From Rhodospirillales bacterium (GTDB lineage: Bacteria > Pseudomonadota > Alphaproteobacteria > Acetobacterales > Acetobacteraceae): DNA of 64,000 bases. A model generated the notes under the pieces. That model was not told the DNA's origin, made no database searches, and was given only the letters and a program-made list of their open reading frames with translations. The position numbers were made by a program, and so were the translations under genes. Location: positions 1 through 64,000 of the forward strand of contig JANXSM010000128.1 of NCBI GenBank assembly GCA_025352665.1. The letters are read 5' to 3'. Position 1 is the first letter of the stretch; each line of letters begins with the position of its first letter. This document shows positions 45,294-53,693 of the stretch, piece after piece.

Positions 45294-46334
45294 CTACTTT
45301 ACCCCCGCCGAGGCAATGCCCTGCGTAATATGGCGTTGCAGTGCCAAAAAGATGACCGTCACCGGAATCAATGTGACCATTGTCATGGCAAGCAGGAAAT
45401 TCCATTGCGTGGTCAGTTCGCCCTGGAAGGCATTGAGCGCCAATGGCAGCGTAAAGCTCTCGCTGCGGCTCAGCACCACCATCGGCCAAAGAAACTCGTT
45501 CCACCGCCACATCACCGAGAAAATGGCGAGCACCGCAAGCGCCGGGGCGGACAGCGGGAGCACGATACGCCAATAGATCCGCCACTCCGAGGCATTGTCC
45601 ATGCGCGCCGCTTCGATCAACTCGTCAGGCAGCGTCAACATGTACTGCCGCAACAGGAACACACCGGTCGGCGTCGCCACGGCCGGCCAAATCACACCCC
45701 AAGGCGAATTGGTCAGTCCCAGGGTCGCTGCAATGAGGTAGTTGGGCACAAGCACGATGGTCGGCGGGATCATCAGCGTCGCCAGCATCAGCAGGAACAC
45801 CGGCTCGCGCCCGGCGAAGCGGTATTTCGACAATGCGAAGGCCGCCATCGAATTCAGCAGCAAGGTGAGGATGGTCGCGACCGCGGTAATGAACACGCTG
45901 TTCCATAGGTAGCGCAGGAAGTCGAATTGCTCGAACAGTCCTGAATAGTTCTCCCACGCCGCGCGCAGACGCGTCACCGGCACTCGGCTGTCCAACGGCA
46001 GGCGGATCAAGGTCGCCGGTGCCGCGGGATCGACGAGCTGCGACTGCAGCCCCAGCCGGCGCACCTCAGCCAGATCGTGCCCGGCATATTCGCCGGCAGT
46101 GACGTGAAACAGCTTCAGGTTGCCGCGACCTTCGACCGCAACACTTGCTTGCTCGTAAGGCAGCAGCGTCGGCGGAAACACCAGCAGGCCGCTTTCACTT
46201 TTCAAAGAACTCAGCCCGAGCCACAACACTGGTCCCAGCATGACCAGCACACCCAGGACGAGATAGGCGTGCGCAGCCCAATCGGTCCAATCCCACCGCC
46301 CGAAGCCGCGCGTGGCCGCCAGAAACCTACCCAC
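45294..46334 (-). CDS. sugar ABC transporter permease, MalG type
   Basis: 346 residues, longer than the usual 280. Extra residues lie between helix 1 and helix 2 (about 58-125), forming a periplasmic insertion not common in the family. Six helices follow the normal pattern, and the EAA loop EAARMDNASEWRIYWRIVLP lies near 240. It abuts the ATPase gene directly and overlaps the other permease by eight bases. Confidence 0.9.
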   Translation of the reverse strand: MGRFLAATRGFGRWDWTDWAAHAYLVLGVLVMLGPVLWLGLSSLKSESGLLVFPPTLLPYEQASVAVEGRGNLKLFHVTAGEYAGHDLAEVRRLGLQSQLVDPAAPATLIRLPLDSRVPVTRLRAAWENYSGLFEQFDFLRYLWNSVFITAVATILTLLLNSMAAFALSKYRFAGREPVFLLMLATLMIPPTIVLVPNYLIAATLGLTNSPWGVIWPAVATPTGVFLLRQYMLTLPDELIEAARMDNASEWRIYWRIVLPLSAPALAVLAIFSVMWRWNEFLWPMVVLSRSESFTLPLALNAFQGELTTQWNFLLAMTMVTLIPVTVIFLALQRHITQGIASAGVK

Positions 46335-47295
46335 GCTTCATTCCTCGCAACTGGATCAGCGTCAGCACCAGCAACACACCCGCCAACAACAGCGAAGCCG
46401 CTGCGGCCAGACCATACTGGCGCACCTGATCCGCAAAGCCCGTTTTGTAAATATATTGCACGATGAAGGTTGTCGCGGTGCCTGGCCCGCCGCCGGTCAG
46501 AACATAGACCTCATCAAAGATCTGCACCGCGCGGATCAACCCCAGCACAAACACGACCAGCACCGATGGCATCAGCAAAGGCAAGGTGATGCGTTGGAAA
46601 TGCCGCCACGGAGGTGTTGCGTCCATGGCAGCCGCTTCGTGGATTTCGGCCGGGATCGCCTGCAAGCCTGCAAGGAGGATCAGCGTGTAAAATCCCATAT
46701 GCGCCCAGATGGAAACGAACACGCTCCAAAAGAAAGCCCAGTTGCCATGCAGCAGCCAGTTCACCGGGGTGATCCCGGCACCGATGAAGCCCGCGTTGAG
46801 GATGCCTTCGCGCTGCAAGATCCATTTCCAGATCAGCGCCACCACCACCGGCGACAGCAGCACGGGATAGAAGAACACCGCGCGGAAGAAGCCGCGCCCG
46901 ATGATCTTGCTGTTCAGCACGATGGCGGTCAGCAGGCTGAACACCAGCATCAGGCCGACCTGGAACACCACGAAGCGCAGCGTGTTCCAAATGCCGTACC
47001 AAAACAGGTCGCGCCGACACGACGACGCGTCGAAATGGTTGGAGCAGTCCAGCAGCGAGGCGAAGTTGTCGCCGCCGACGAAGGGGCGCTCGGCCGGCAG
47101 CAGATTGGTGCCGCCGGTCAGCGCGTAATGCAGATCGATCGCGATCGGAAGGAAGGTGAACACCGCAAACACGGCGAGGTTGGGTGCAACGAACACCCAA
47201 CCCAGCCGTCCTCCGGAAAGTCGCCCCTGCGCCCATCGCATCGGGCGCTCGGGCAGGTTCATCAAGGCCGCAAACAGGGAAGCCAGAGCGTTCAC
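46327..47295 (-). CDS. sugar ABC transporter permease, MalF type
   Basis: 322 residues with six to seven helices; the EAA loop EAAAMDATPPWRHFQRITLP lies near 220. I prefer the GTG start at 47295, which overlaps the binding-protein stop by four bases (GTGA); ATG 47262 is an alternative. A cysteine pair near residue 95-105 (LDCSNHFDASSCRRD) in the first periplasmic loop may form a disulfide. The much longer frame upstream only mirrors the binding-protein gene. Confidence 0.9.
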   Translation of the reverse strand: MNALASLFAALMNLPERPMRWAQGRLSGGRLGWVFVAPNLAVFAVFTFLPIAIDLHYALTGGTNLLPAERPFVGGDNFASLLDCSNHFDASSCRRDLFWYGIWNTLRFVVFQVGLMLVFSLLTAIVLNSKIIGRGFFRAVFFYPVLLSPVVVALIWKWILQREGILNAGFIGAGITPVNWLLHGNWAFFWSVFVSIWAHMGFYTLILLAGLQAIPAEIHEAAAMDATPPWRHFQRITLPLLMPSVLVVFVLGLIRAVQIFDEVYVLTGGGPGTATTFIVQYIYKTGFADQVRQYGLAAAASLLLAGVLLVLTLIQLRGMKRG

Positions 47296-48557
47296 TTCTT
47301 CGAAGCCGCCACTGCATCGGAAACGTCGGCTGTGATGCGCGCATAGGCCTGGTCGAGCGTGATCTGCCCGCTCATCGCCTGACTGACACGATCGATCACG
47401 GCGTTGAAGATCGGCCGGCTCATCGGGTCGCCCTGCAGTCTGTAGGCCAGCGGGGTCAGCAGCGCCGCGTTGGTGCCGAACGCCTGGACGGCGGCGATCC
47501 CGGCCGGCGAGAGCTTGTACGGAAGGTTCTCGTTCTGCAACGCAGTATGCGCCGGCACGTTGGAGGTCATCACCATCCACTCGGCATAAACCGGCTTGGA
47601 CGCGAGGAAGTCGAGGAACCGGCCAACGTCCTTCGGGTTCTTGCTGTTCTTGAAAGCGACAAAGCCGGCGCCGCCCGGCATGCCGGTGCACCCGCCGACG
47701 CCGCAGGGGGCTGAACCGACCACCCATTCAAAACCGTCGCCGATCTGCTTCTCAAGGCGGGTCAGCTGCCAGCTGCCGGACAGGTAGACGGCCACCCGAC
47801 CGTTGGCAAATTCATCGAACGCATCACGATAGCCGCCGCCGGCGGCCACCCACACGTCACGCGCGAAGGTGCCGTCCTTGCTCCAATCGACGACACGGCC
47901 GGCGGTGGCCTTCAGCCCGTCGTCCACCACGGCGGGCGACCCGTCGGCGGCAAAGAACTTCGCACCCATGGAAATAGCGGGGCCAGAGAAGCGGGCGCCG
48001 CTGCGATCCCACGCCATGCCCGCCGGAATCTTGGTGGCCACCTGCACCTTCTTCACCGCCGTCGCCCAATCGTCCCAGCTGGCGCCGGCCTTGGGCACGG
48101 GCACGCCGGCCTGGTCGAACAGCGTCTTGTTCACGAGCGGCGCGGAGATGGTCAGCTGCGTCATCAGGCCGTAGATGCCGTGGTCCTTCGCATCCGCGCG
48201 CATCCAGCCCAGCACAGGACCAAAGCTGGCCTCCCAATAGCCGGGATCCTTCAGATAGGGGGTGAGGTCCAACATGTATTTCATCACGGGACCGAAATCG
48301 GTGGTGCGCGCGATGTCCGGCCCCTGCCCCGCCGCCAACTGCACCGGCAGGCTTTCTTGAATGGCCTTGAAGGGCATCTTGTCGATGGTGACCTTCACAT
48401 CGGCATTGTCCTTCATGAACCGCGCGGCGAGCACCTCGGTCGATTCGCATTCATTGCCGTCGGAATAACATGCAATGCGGATTTCGCCGGCCTGGGCGGT
48501 GGCAGCGGCAAAACCCATCGCCAGAACCGACGCCGCCAAGGCTGTTGCACGGATCAT
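47292..48557 (-). CDS. sugar ABC transporter periplasmic binding protein
   Basis: 421-residue type I-cluster extracellular solute-binding protein. The signal peptide MIRATALAASVLAMGFAAAT ends in AQAG near residue 23. Mature sequence EIRIACYSDGNECESTEVLA and GQGPDIARTTDF match the sugar-binding family. Two cysteine pairs (near 30/37 and 290/296) may be disulfides. The start is fixed by AAGGAG seven bases upstream of ATG 48557. It is the first gene of the importer-GH31 operon and divergent from the FAD oxidoreductase. Confidence 0.91.
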   Translation of the reverse strand: MIRATALAASVLAMGFAAATAQAGEIRIACYSDGNECESTEVLAARFMKDNADVKVTIDKMPFKAIQESLPVQLAAGQGPDIARTTDFGPVMKYMLDLTPYLKDPGYWEASFGPVLGWMRADAKDHGIYGLMTQLTISAPLVNKTLFDQAGVPVPKAGASWDDWATAVKKVQVATKIPAGMAWDRSGARFSGPAISMGAKFFAADGSPAVVDDGLKATAGRVVDWSKDGTFARDVWVAAGGGYRDAFDEFANGRVAVYLSGSWQLTRLEKQIGDGFEWVVGSAPCGVGGCTGMPGGAGFVAFKNSKNPKDVGRFLDFLASKPVYAEWMVMTSNVPAHTALQNENLPYKLSPAGIAAVQAFGTNAALLTPLAYRLQGDPMSRPIFNAVIDRVSQAMSGQITLDQAYARITADVSDAVAASKK

Positions 48558-48668
48558 GATTGTCTCCTTACTAAGATTTTCGTTATCGATATCATGCAAT
48601 TTCCGAACGTCGTCGGAAAGTGACAAAAACCTGCGGTGACGGTCCAGATTCTCGGGCAAGATGTGCGC
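48558..48668. promoter_or_regulatory. divergent control region of the sugar operon
   Basis: About 110 bp between divergent starts. The part next to the binding-protein gene (48570-48600) is AT-rich (ttcgttatcgatatcatg) and includes the hexamer palindrome gatatc; it probably contains the operon promoter. No regulator gene lies nearby. Confidence 0.4.
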
Positions 48669-49943
48669 ATGCCGCATGAAACAATCTTTCCCGCCAACAC
48701 CGAGACCGTCGTCATCGGCGGCGGCATCGTCGGCGTCAGCACCGCCCTCGCCCTGGCCCAGAAATCCATTCCGGTCGTGTTGTGCGAAAAGGGCCGCATC
48801 GCCGGCGAACAATCCAGCCGCAACTGGGGTTGGACACGCGTGATGGGGCGGGACCTGGCGGAAATCCCGCTCGGCATCGAGAGCCTGCGCCTGTGGGCCG
48901 GCATGGACCGGATGGTGGCTGGCAACACCGGCTGGCGCCGCTGCGGCATCGTCTATCTCTGCGAGACCGAGCGCGAGTTGGCCGCACAGGACCATTGGCT
49001 GACCTTGGCCCGCGAATTCCAGATCGATTCGCGCCGCCTGACACCCAGCGAAACCGCCCACGTGCTGCCAGGCCTTGCCAACCGCTTCGCTGGCGCCATC
49101 CACACACCGGGCGACGGCCGAGCAGAACCCGCCCAGGCCACGCAGGCGATCGCGACAGCGGCAGAACGCGCCGGTGCCACGGTGCTGACCGAATGCGCCG
49201 TGCGCGGCGTGGACCAAACCGGCGGCCGCGTGACCGGCGTGATCACCGAGCGTGGCCGCATCGCCTGCAACCAGGTCGTGCTCGCCGGCGGCGCCTGGTC
49301 GCGCCTGCTGGCGGGAAACACCGGGATCGACCTGCCAAGCCTGCTGCTGCTCGGCTCCGTCATGCGCACCGAGCCGCTGTCCGGGCTGCCCGAGACCAGT
49401 GCCGCCGGCGACCGCTTCGCCTTTCGCAAACGCGCAGACGGCGGCTACACCATCGCCCGCCGCAACGGCTCGATCAGCGACATCACGCCTGACAGCTTCC
49501 GCCAGCTACGCCGCTTTTTGCCCGCCAGCATCCGCGGCTGGCGCGAACTTCGCCTCCGCCTGGGGCCACGCTTCCTGGAGGAATGGCGCATGAAACGGCG
49601 CTGGACCATGGACGAGGTAACCCCGTTCGAGCAGATCCGCGTGCTCGACCCCACGCCCTCAGAAGCCGTGCTGTCCGAAGCCCGAGCAGCCCTGATCCAA
49701 GCCTTCCCCGGCTTCTCCGCCATGCGCGAGGCCGAGCGCTGGGGCGGCATGATCGACGCGACGCCGGATACGGTGCCGGTGATATCGGCGGTCGCGAAAC
49801 TTCCCGGCCTCTATATCGCAGCGGGCTTCTCTGGCCACGGCTTCGGCATCGGCCCAGGCGCAGGCCGCCTGATGGCCGATATCGTGGCCGGCGACACACC
49901 CATCGTGGACCCTTCCCCTTACCGCATCGACCGGTTCCACTGA
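48669..49943 (+). CDS. FAD-dependent oxidoreductase, D-amino-acid/glycine oxidase family
   Basis: 424 residues from ATG 48669; GTG 48636 would add 11 residues and neither start has a good ribosome binding site. The Rossmann motif VVIGGGIVGVSTALALA lies at about 14-30, SSRNWGWTRV near 50, and the C-terminal FAD contact GFSGHGFGIGPGAGRLMADI near 385. These features fit DAO-type enzymes (DadA, glycine/sarcosine oxidases). Substrate is unknown. It is divergent from the sugar importer, but a shared role is speculative. Confidence 0.86.
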   Translation: MPHETIFPANTETVVIGGGIVGVSTALALAQKSIPVVLCEKGRIAGEQSSRNWGWTRVMGRDLAEIPLGIESLRLWAGMDRMVAGNTGWRRCGIVYLCETERELAAQDHWLTLAREFQIDSRRLTPSETAHVLPGLANRFAGAIHTPGDGRAEPAQATQAIATAAERAGATVLTECAVRGVDQTGGRVTGVITERGRIACNQVVLAGGAWSRLLAGNTGIDLPSLLLLGSVMRTEPLSGLPETSAAGDRFAFRKRADGGYTIARRNGSISDITPDSFRQLRRFLPASIRGWRELRLRLGPRFLEEWRMKRRWTMDEVTPFEQIRVLDPTPSEAVLSEARAALIQAFPGFSAMREAERWGGMIDATPDTVPVISAVAKLPGLYIAAGFSGHGFGIGPGAGRLMADIVAGDTPIVDPSPYRIDRFH

Positions 49944-50018
49944 CCGCGCAGCGTCTGTGTTCGCCATTGAAACGACACCGTCGCCTGCGCGTTTAGACCG
50001 CAAACCTCAAGGCCCCGC

Positions 50019-51140
50019 ATGACGTCCTGGCGAAACCTCGCTCTGCTGACCCTGGCGCTGGTGGCCGCACGTATCGGCGTGTACGCCCTGATCGCGCATC
50101 CGTTCGGCGGTCTTGCCAGCGCGATGTGCCAGTACGACTGTGGCTGGTACGTTCGCCTCGCGGCTGACGGATACCAGTCCGACAGCCAGTGGGACACGTT
50201 GGGCCCAGTGCCAAACTGGGCTTTCTTCCCGCTTTACCCGATCCTGTTGCGCATCGTCACCTTGCTGTCGCAGCTGCGAGGCGAAGCCGCCGGGCTGATA
50301 TTGTCCAATCTGCTGTTCGTCGGTTTTGTACTGGCGTCCGCCGTCTATCTGCGGCGCACTCGCCCCGGTCTCAATCTGGTATTTTGGGCGCTGTTCGCGG
50401 TCCTGTTTCCTTTCGGCTTTACTTTTTCCGCAGTTTATACCGAAGGGCTTTTCGCCCTGCTCACCATCGCCGTCTTGCTCGCCCTGCAAGATCGGCGCCT
50501 GTTGCTTGCGGGCCTCCTCACCGCCCTGCTGTGCGCCACCCGCCCAACCGGCGTGCTGATGATCCCGATCGTCCTGGCGCATTGCGCAAACCTGGCATGG
50601 CAGGCCCGGGCAACGCCTGATCGGCTCGGTGTGCTGGGCAAGGCGCTGCTGCCGCTGGCGATCGCTCCGCTGGGCCTGTCGCTGTTCATGCTCTATCAGT
50701 TCATCGTCATCGGTGACGCCATGGCATTCAACCACGTGCAACTCCTGTGGGGCCGCGAATGGGTGGGCCCCATCGCCAACCTCACCCGCGCCTTCACCGA
50801 CTGGGACTGGCAGCGCATGACCACGATCCATGGCGATGCCAGCCGCAGCTATGCCGCCAGTTGGGCGTTAATAGGGCTGCTCGTCGCAGGCGTGCTCGCC
50901 TGGCAGCGCCGCTGGGCAGAGGCCTATCTGCTGGCCGCCTCCGTGCTGCTGCCGCTTTCGACTGCGATGCATTCGCTGCCGCGCTTCGTTGCCACCAACC
51001 CGTTCTTTCTGTTCGCCTGCTGCGCCGGCCTGCTGCACATCCGCGGCCCGCGCCTGCGCGTCGCAGCCTTTGGCGGCATCGCGGCATTGCAGGCCGTCGT
51101 TCTGGTGGGCTGGTACGCCGCCTCGAATGCGCTCTACTGA
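50019..51140 (+). CDS. PIG-V-like polytopic mannosyltransferase
   Basis: 373 residues with about nine to ten hydrophobic segments. The luminal loop after helix 1 reads QYDCGWYVRLAADGY, with an Asp typical of GT-C glycosyltransferases; NWAFFPLYPILLR follows near 67 and YTEGLFALL near 140. These are the landmarks of the PIG-V (GT76) family, which adds mannose from a lipid carrier outside the membrane. In bacteria the acceptor is usually unknown. Its TGA overlaps the next ATG by one base. Confidence 0.85.
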   Translation: MTSWRNLALLTLALVAARIGVYALIAHPFGGLASAMCQYDCGWYVRLAADGYQSDSQWDTLGPVPNWAFFPLYPILLRIVTLLSQLRGEAAGLILSNLLFVGFVLASAVYLRRTRPGLNLVFWALFAVLFPFGFTFSAVYTEGLFALLTIAVLLALQDRRLLLAGLLTALLCATRPTGVLMIPIVLAHCANLAWQARATPDRLGVLGKALLPLAIAPLGLSLFMLYQFIVIGDAMAFNHVQLLWGREWVGPIANLTRAFTDWDWQRMTTIHGDASRSYAASWALIGLLVAGVLAWQRRWAEAYLLAASVLLPLSTAMHSLPRFVATNPFFLFACCAGLLHIRGPRLRVAAFGGIAALQAVVLVGWYAASNALY

Positions 51141-51370
51141 TGCTGCACATTCTCAGACATTGGCGCCTGACGCTGGCGGTCACACTGATGGCTCTGCAGG
51201 CCGGCATCGTCGCCGTGGGCCTGTTCGCACCACGGGTGTCGGCTGGCTACCGGGCGCTGTTCATCGACAAGACGATGATGAACGTGCCCTACGATGACCA
51301 CACCTTCGTCTGGCCGGGGCCCGACGTGGTTCCCGAAACCGCCGTTCCGCCAACCGGCGCGCAGTCCTAG
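51140..51370 (+). CDS. small single-pass membrane protein coupled to the PIG-V-like gene
   Basis: 76 residues, starting at ATG 51140 within TGATG. An N-terminal helix of about 18 hydrophobic residues (from LTLAVTLMALQAG) follows a positive LRHWR segment, predicting an N-in orientation. The soluble tail has FIDKTMMNVPYDDHTFVWPG and a Pro-rich end. It is not a shadow: codon use matches its neighbour and the coupling is exact. No family is recognised; a partner subunit of the mannosyltransferase is a reasonable guess. Its TAG stop lies in a CTAGAGC sequence. Confidence 0.7.
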   Translation: MLHILRHWRLTLAVTLMALQAGIVAVGLFAPRVSAGYRALFIDKTMMNVPYDDHTFVWPGPDVVPETAVPPTGAQS

Positions 51371-51410
51371 AGCGGGGTGACGGCTGATAGGCGACGCAAT
51401 CCCGCCCTAG
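51367..51410. repeat. extra CTAG-bounded hairpin module next to copy C
   Basis: The arms ctagagcggg (51367-51376) and cccgccctag (51401-51410) pair at nine of ten positions around a 24-base loop. It shares its last CTAG with the start of copy C, and its first CTAG holds the stop codon of the 76-residue gene. A similar module follows copy A (10097-10146). Confidence 0.5.
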
Positions 51411-51513
51411 AGCAATATCGCCTGAGGTTGCACCAACCGTGCGATAAAATTGCGCGATCAAATAAAAAGCTAGAGCCTGATCGCTTCGCCTACCAGAAGC
51501 GATCAGGCTCTAG
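51407..51513. repeat. double-hairpin CTAG repeat, copy C
   Basis: From TAGAGC at 51408 the copy is 106 nt and nearly identical to copy A. Hairpin 1 has ggttg-cac-caacc at its tip and one uncompensated mismatch (internal positions 4 and 47). Hairpin 2 is an 18-bp perfect palindrome (51470-51487 and 51496-51513) with loop gcctacca. It ends one base before the stop codon of the convergent glycosyltransferase gene. Confidence 0.87.
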
Positions 51514-51514
51514 T

Positions 51515-52915
51515 CTAACCGCTGAGCTCCTGTACCACACGGGAGACCACACTGCCCCAGTCGCGTGGCGCCGGTTGGCGCAGCAGTCGCAAGCTGGGAT
51601 ACCACGGCGTATCCTCGCGCTGCAGCATCCAGCGCCAGTCCGGCGCGAAGGGCATCATCACCCAGGCAGACATGCCCAGCGCGCCGGCGAGGTGGACCAT
51701 CGAGGTATCGACCGACACCAGCCTCTCGCAACACGCCAAAATCGCTGCGCTGTCCTCGAAAGAATTGATCTCGGCGTCGAGATCGAGCAGCGGCGCCGGC
51801 CCCGCCCAGGCCTTGGCCTGCACCGCCGCGGGCCCCTTTTGCAGCGAGACATAGGCCACGCCTGGCACTTGGCCGAGCGGCGCCAGCTGCTCCAGAGCGA
51901 GGGTGCGGTTGCGATCGTTGTTGTGGGTCGGCCGCCCCGCCCAGCTCAGCGCCACCCAGCGCAGGCCCGGGGGCAGCCTGGCCTCCAGCCGCTGCCGCCA
52001 GCCCGCAACCAGCGCCGGATCCGTCGCAAGATACGGCACCTGCGTCGGAATCGTCTCAAGCGTGGTCCCGGCCAGCCGCGGCAGGCCCGACAAGGGGCAG
52101 AATGCCGCGTAGGGCGGGCAATCCTCCCATCGCGTGGCGAGATGCGCGCCTGGCGCCAGCTGCGCCACGATCGCGTGCATCTCCGGGCTGCACGCAACCG
52201 TCATCTGCGGACAGCGCTGCATCGCCCAGCCGATGTAGCGACCGAACATGATCACGTCGCCATACCCCTGGTCACCGATCAGCAGCAGCCTTTCATGCGG
52301 CAGCGGGCTTCCTTGCCACTGCGTCATCTTGGTCGCGGGCATCAGCGGCGGCGCACCCGGGATTTTGTAGCGCCACTCGTAATGTTCCCAGCCCTGCTGG
52401 AACTGCCCTACCGCCAGCAGCGCCTGGGCGAGCTTCATATGCGCCTGCGGCAGCACGGAATTGAGCTGCAGCGCACGCTTCGCCGAGGCGATACAGGCGT
52501 CGAGCTCCTGGCGATCATACTCGACCATGGCGAGGTTGAACGGGCCCAGCGGATCGCCCGGATCCATCGCAGCTCCACGCCGCGCGGCGGCCACGGCGTC
52601 GTCGAGCCGGCCGAGCACGCGATACACTTCGGCGATGTTGCGCAGATGCGAGCCCTTCGGGGGGGCCGCCGTCAGCGCCTGTTCCATCAGCGTCAGCGCG
52701 TCCTCCATGCGGTTGCGCCGCACGGCGATCAGGCCCTTGAGGTGCAGCGCATCGGCCTGCCGCGGATAGGCGGCGAGGACATGGCCGACCATTCGCTCGG
52801 CCGCATCCAGCCGGCCCGCATCGATATATTCGGTGGCGATGGTGAATACCTCGTTCGCCGGCACCGCCACCCCATGCGCGATCGTCGAGCCACGCGAGGC
52901 CATCTGCGCGGACAT
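51515..52915 (-). CDS. TPR-containing glycosyltransferase, family 9-like
   Basis: 466 residues. TPR helices fill about 18-170 (for example LDAAERMVGHVLAAYPRQAD and LDDAVAAARRGAAMDPGDP). The C-terminal half has IGDQGYGDVIMFGRYI near 215 and SVDTSMVHLAGALGMSAWVM near 400, the nucleotide-sugar site seen in heptosyltransferase-like GT9 domains. Such TPR-GT fusions are common in alphaproteobacteria, with poorly known acceptors. ATG 52915 lies 5 bases after the preceding stop with GAGGGCG upstream. Confidence 0.87.
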   Translation of the reverse strand: MSAQMASRGSTIAHGVAVPANEVFTIATEYIDAGRLDAAERMVGHVLAAYPRQADALHLKGLIAVRRNRMEDALTLMEQALTAAPPKGSHLRNIAEVYRVLGRLDDAVAAARRGAAMDPGDPLGPFNLAMVEYDRQELDACIASAKRALQLNSVLPQAHMKLAQALLAVGQFQQGWEHYEWRYKIPGAPPLMPATKMTQWQGSPLPHERLLLIGDQGYGDVIMFGRYIGWAMQRCPQMTVACSPEMHAIVAQLAPGAHLATRWEDCPPYAAFCPLSGLPRLAGTTLETIPTQVPYLATDPALVAGWRQRLEARLPPGLRWVALSWAGRPTHNNDRNRTLALEQLAPLGQVPGVAYVSLQKGPAAVQAKAWAGPAPLLDLDAEINSFEDSAAILACCERLVSVDTSMVHLAGALGMSAWVMMPFAPDWRWMLQREDTPWYPSLRLLRQPAPRDWGSVVSRVVQELSG

Positions 52916-52920
52916 CGCCC

Positions 52921-53631
52921 TCAGCCCCTCCGGCCGAGCAAACCGCGCAGCCCGCCCCTGGGCGCCTCCGCCTCCATCCCCGCCCCACTGTGAGCGCCGG
53001 TCTGAAAGGCGATGCGCCCTGGCCCAGTGCAGCGCAGGCAGGCGAGCTCGAACCCGGCACCGGCCCCTTGCAGCGGAAACACGCTCTCCAGCCCAACCGC
53101 GGGGTCCTTGCACAGCAAGGCGCCTGGCTGCAGGTCGAGCTGCTCGCCCTCCATCAGCCCACGCTCGAACACCTCGCCCTCCGCTTGCACCCACACCACG
53201 CCTGGCTCGGCGCCGGCGGTGAAACGATCCAACGTCACACCCGTATTGCCAGCCAGCCGATCACCCAGCCCCTGCGACCGTTCCCGTGACAGGCTGGCCC
53301 CGGCATGCAGCAGCGCATGGCCGCGCGCCAGCTGCACGGAGGCGCCGGCTTCGAGCGGCACGGGAAAGATCCGCCCGCCGGTGCCGCGGGAAAAGCCGAC
53401 CCGTCCGGGACCACGCGCCACCAGGCCTTCCCCAGCCTGGCTACGCCCCAGGGTCACCGTCGGCTCCCGCCACAGCAGCAGGCCGGGATCGAAGGCCACC
53501 ATCTGGCTCGGCATCAGGTCGATCGCGAGATAGGGCGCGTCGCCGCCAGCAATGCAGGACGCCAGCCCAGCAAACGTGCTTTCGGCCGGCTGCGGCGGCA
53601 TCGGGTGAGGCAGGCGAGTAAAATCGGCCAT
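52921..53631 (-). CDS. AIM24-like beta-roll protein
   Basis: 236 residues from ATG 53631 (GTG 53664 is possible). The sequence is rich in short strands with Gly turns: SQMVAFDPGLLLW, GGRIFPVPLEAGASVQLARG, GVVWVQAEGEVFERGLMEGE. This pattern resembles the AIM24/TIGR00266 family, a trimeric beta-roll of unknown function. It has an Arg/Gly-rich C-terminus (GGLRGLLGRRG). It precedes the TPR glycosyltransferase by 5 bases and probably shares its mRNA. Confidence 0.7.
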   Translation of the reverse strand: MADFTRLPHPMPPQPAESTFAGLASCIAGGDAPYLAIDLMPSQMVAFDPGLLLWREPTVTLGRSQAGEGLVARGPGRVGFSRGTGGRIFPVPLEAGASVQLARGHALLHAGASLSRERSQGLGDRLAGNTGVTLDRFTAGAEPGVVWVQAEGEVFERGLMEGEQLDLQPGALLCKDPAVGLESVFPLQGAGAGFELACLRCTGPGRIAFQTGAHSGAGMEAEAPRGGLRGLLGRRG

Positions 53632-53693
53632 CGGCTGTGCGCTTTCGGACTGTCCAGGCAGCACCTGTATAACCCGACCGAGGGTCTATTACG

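Noticed and set aside
9994-51513. Three spaced repeats as a CRISPR remnant
   Set aside because: Copies are more than 9 kb apart, have no spacer array, and cas genes are absent.
41817-51513. Hairpin 2 as a classical intrinsic terminator
   Set aside because: No T tract follows the 18-bp stem on either strand, and the conserved loop plus second hairpin are not expected of simple terminators. A termination role is still possible.
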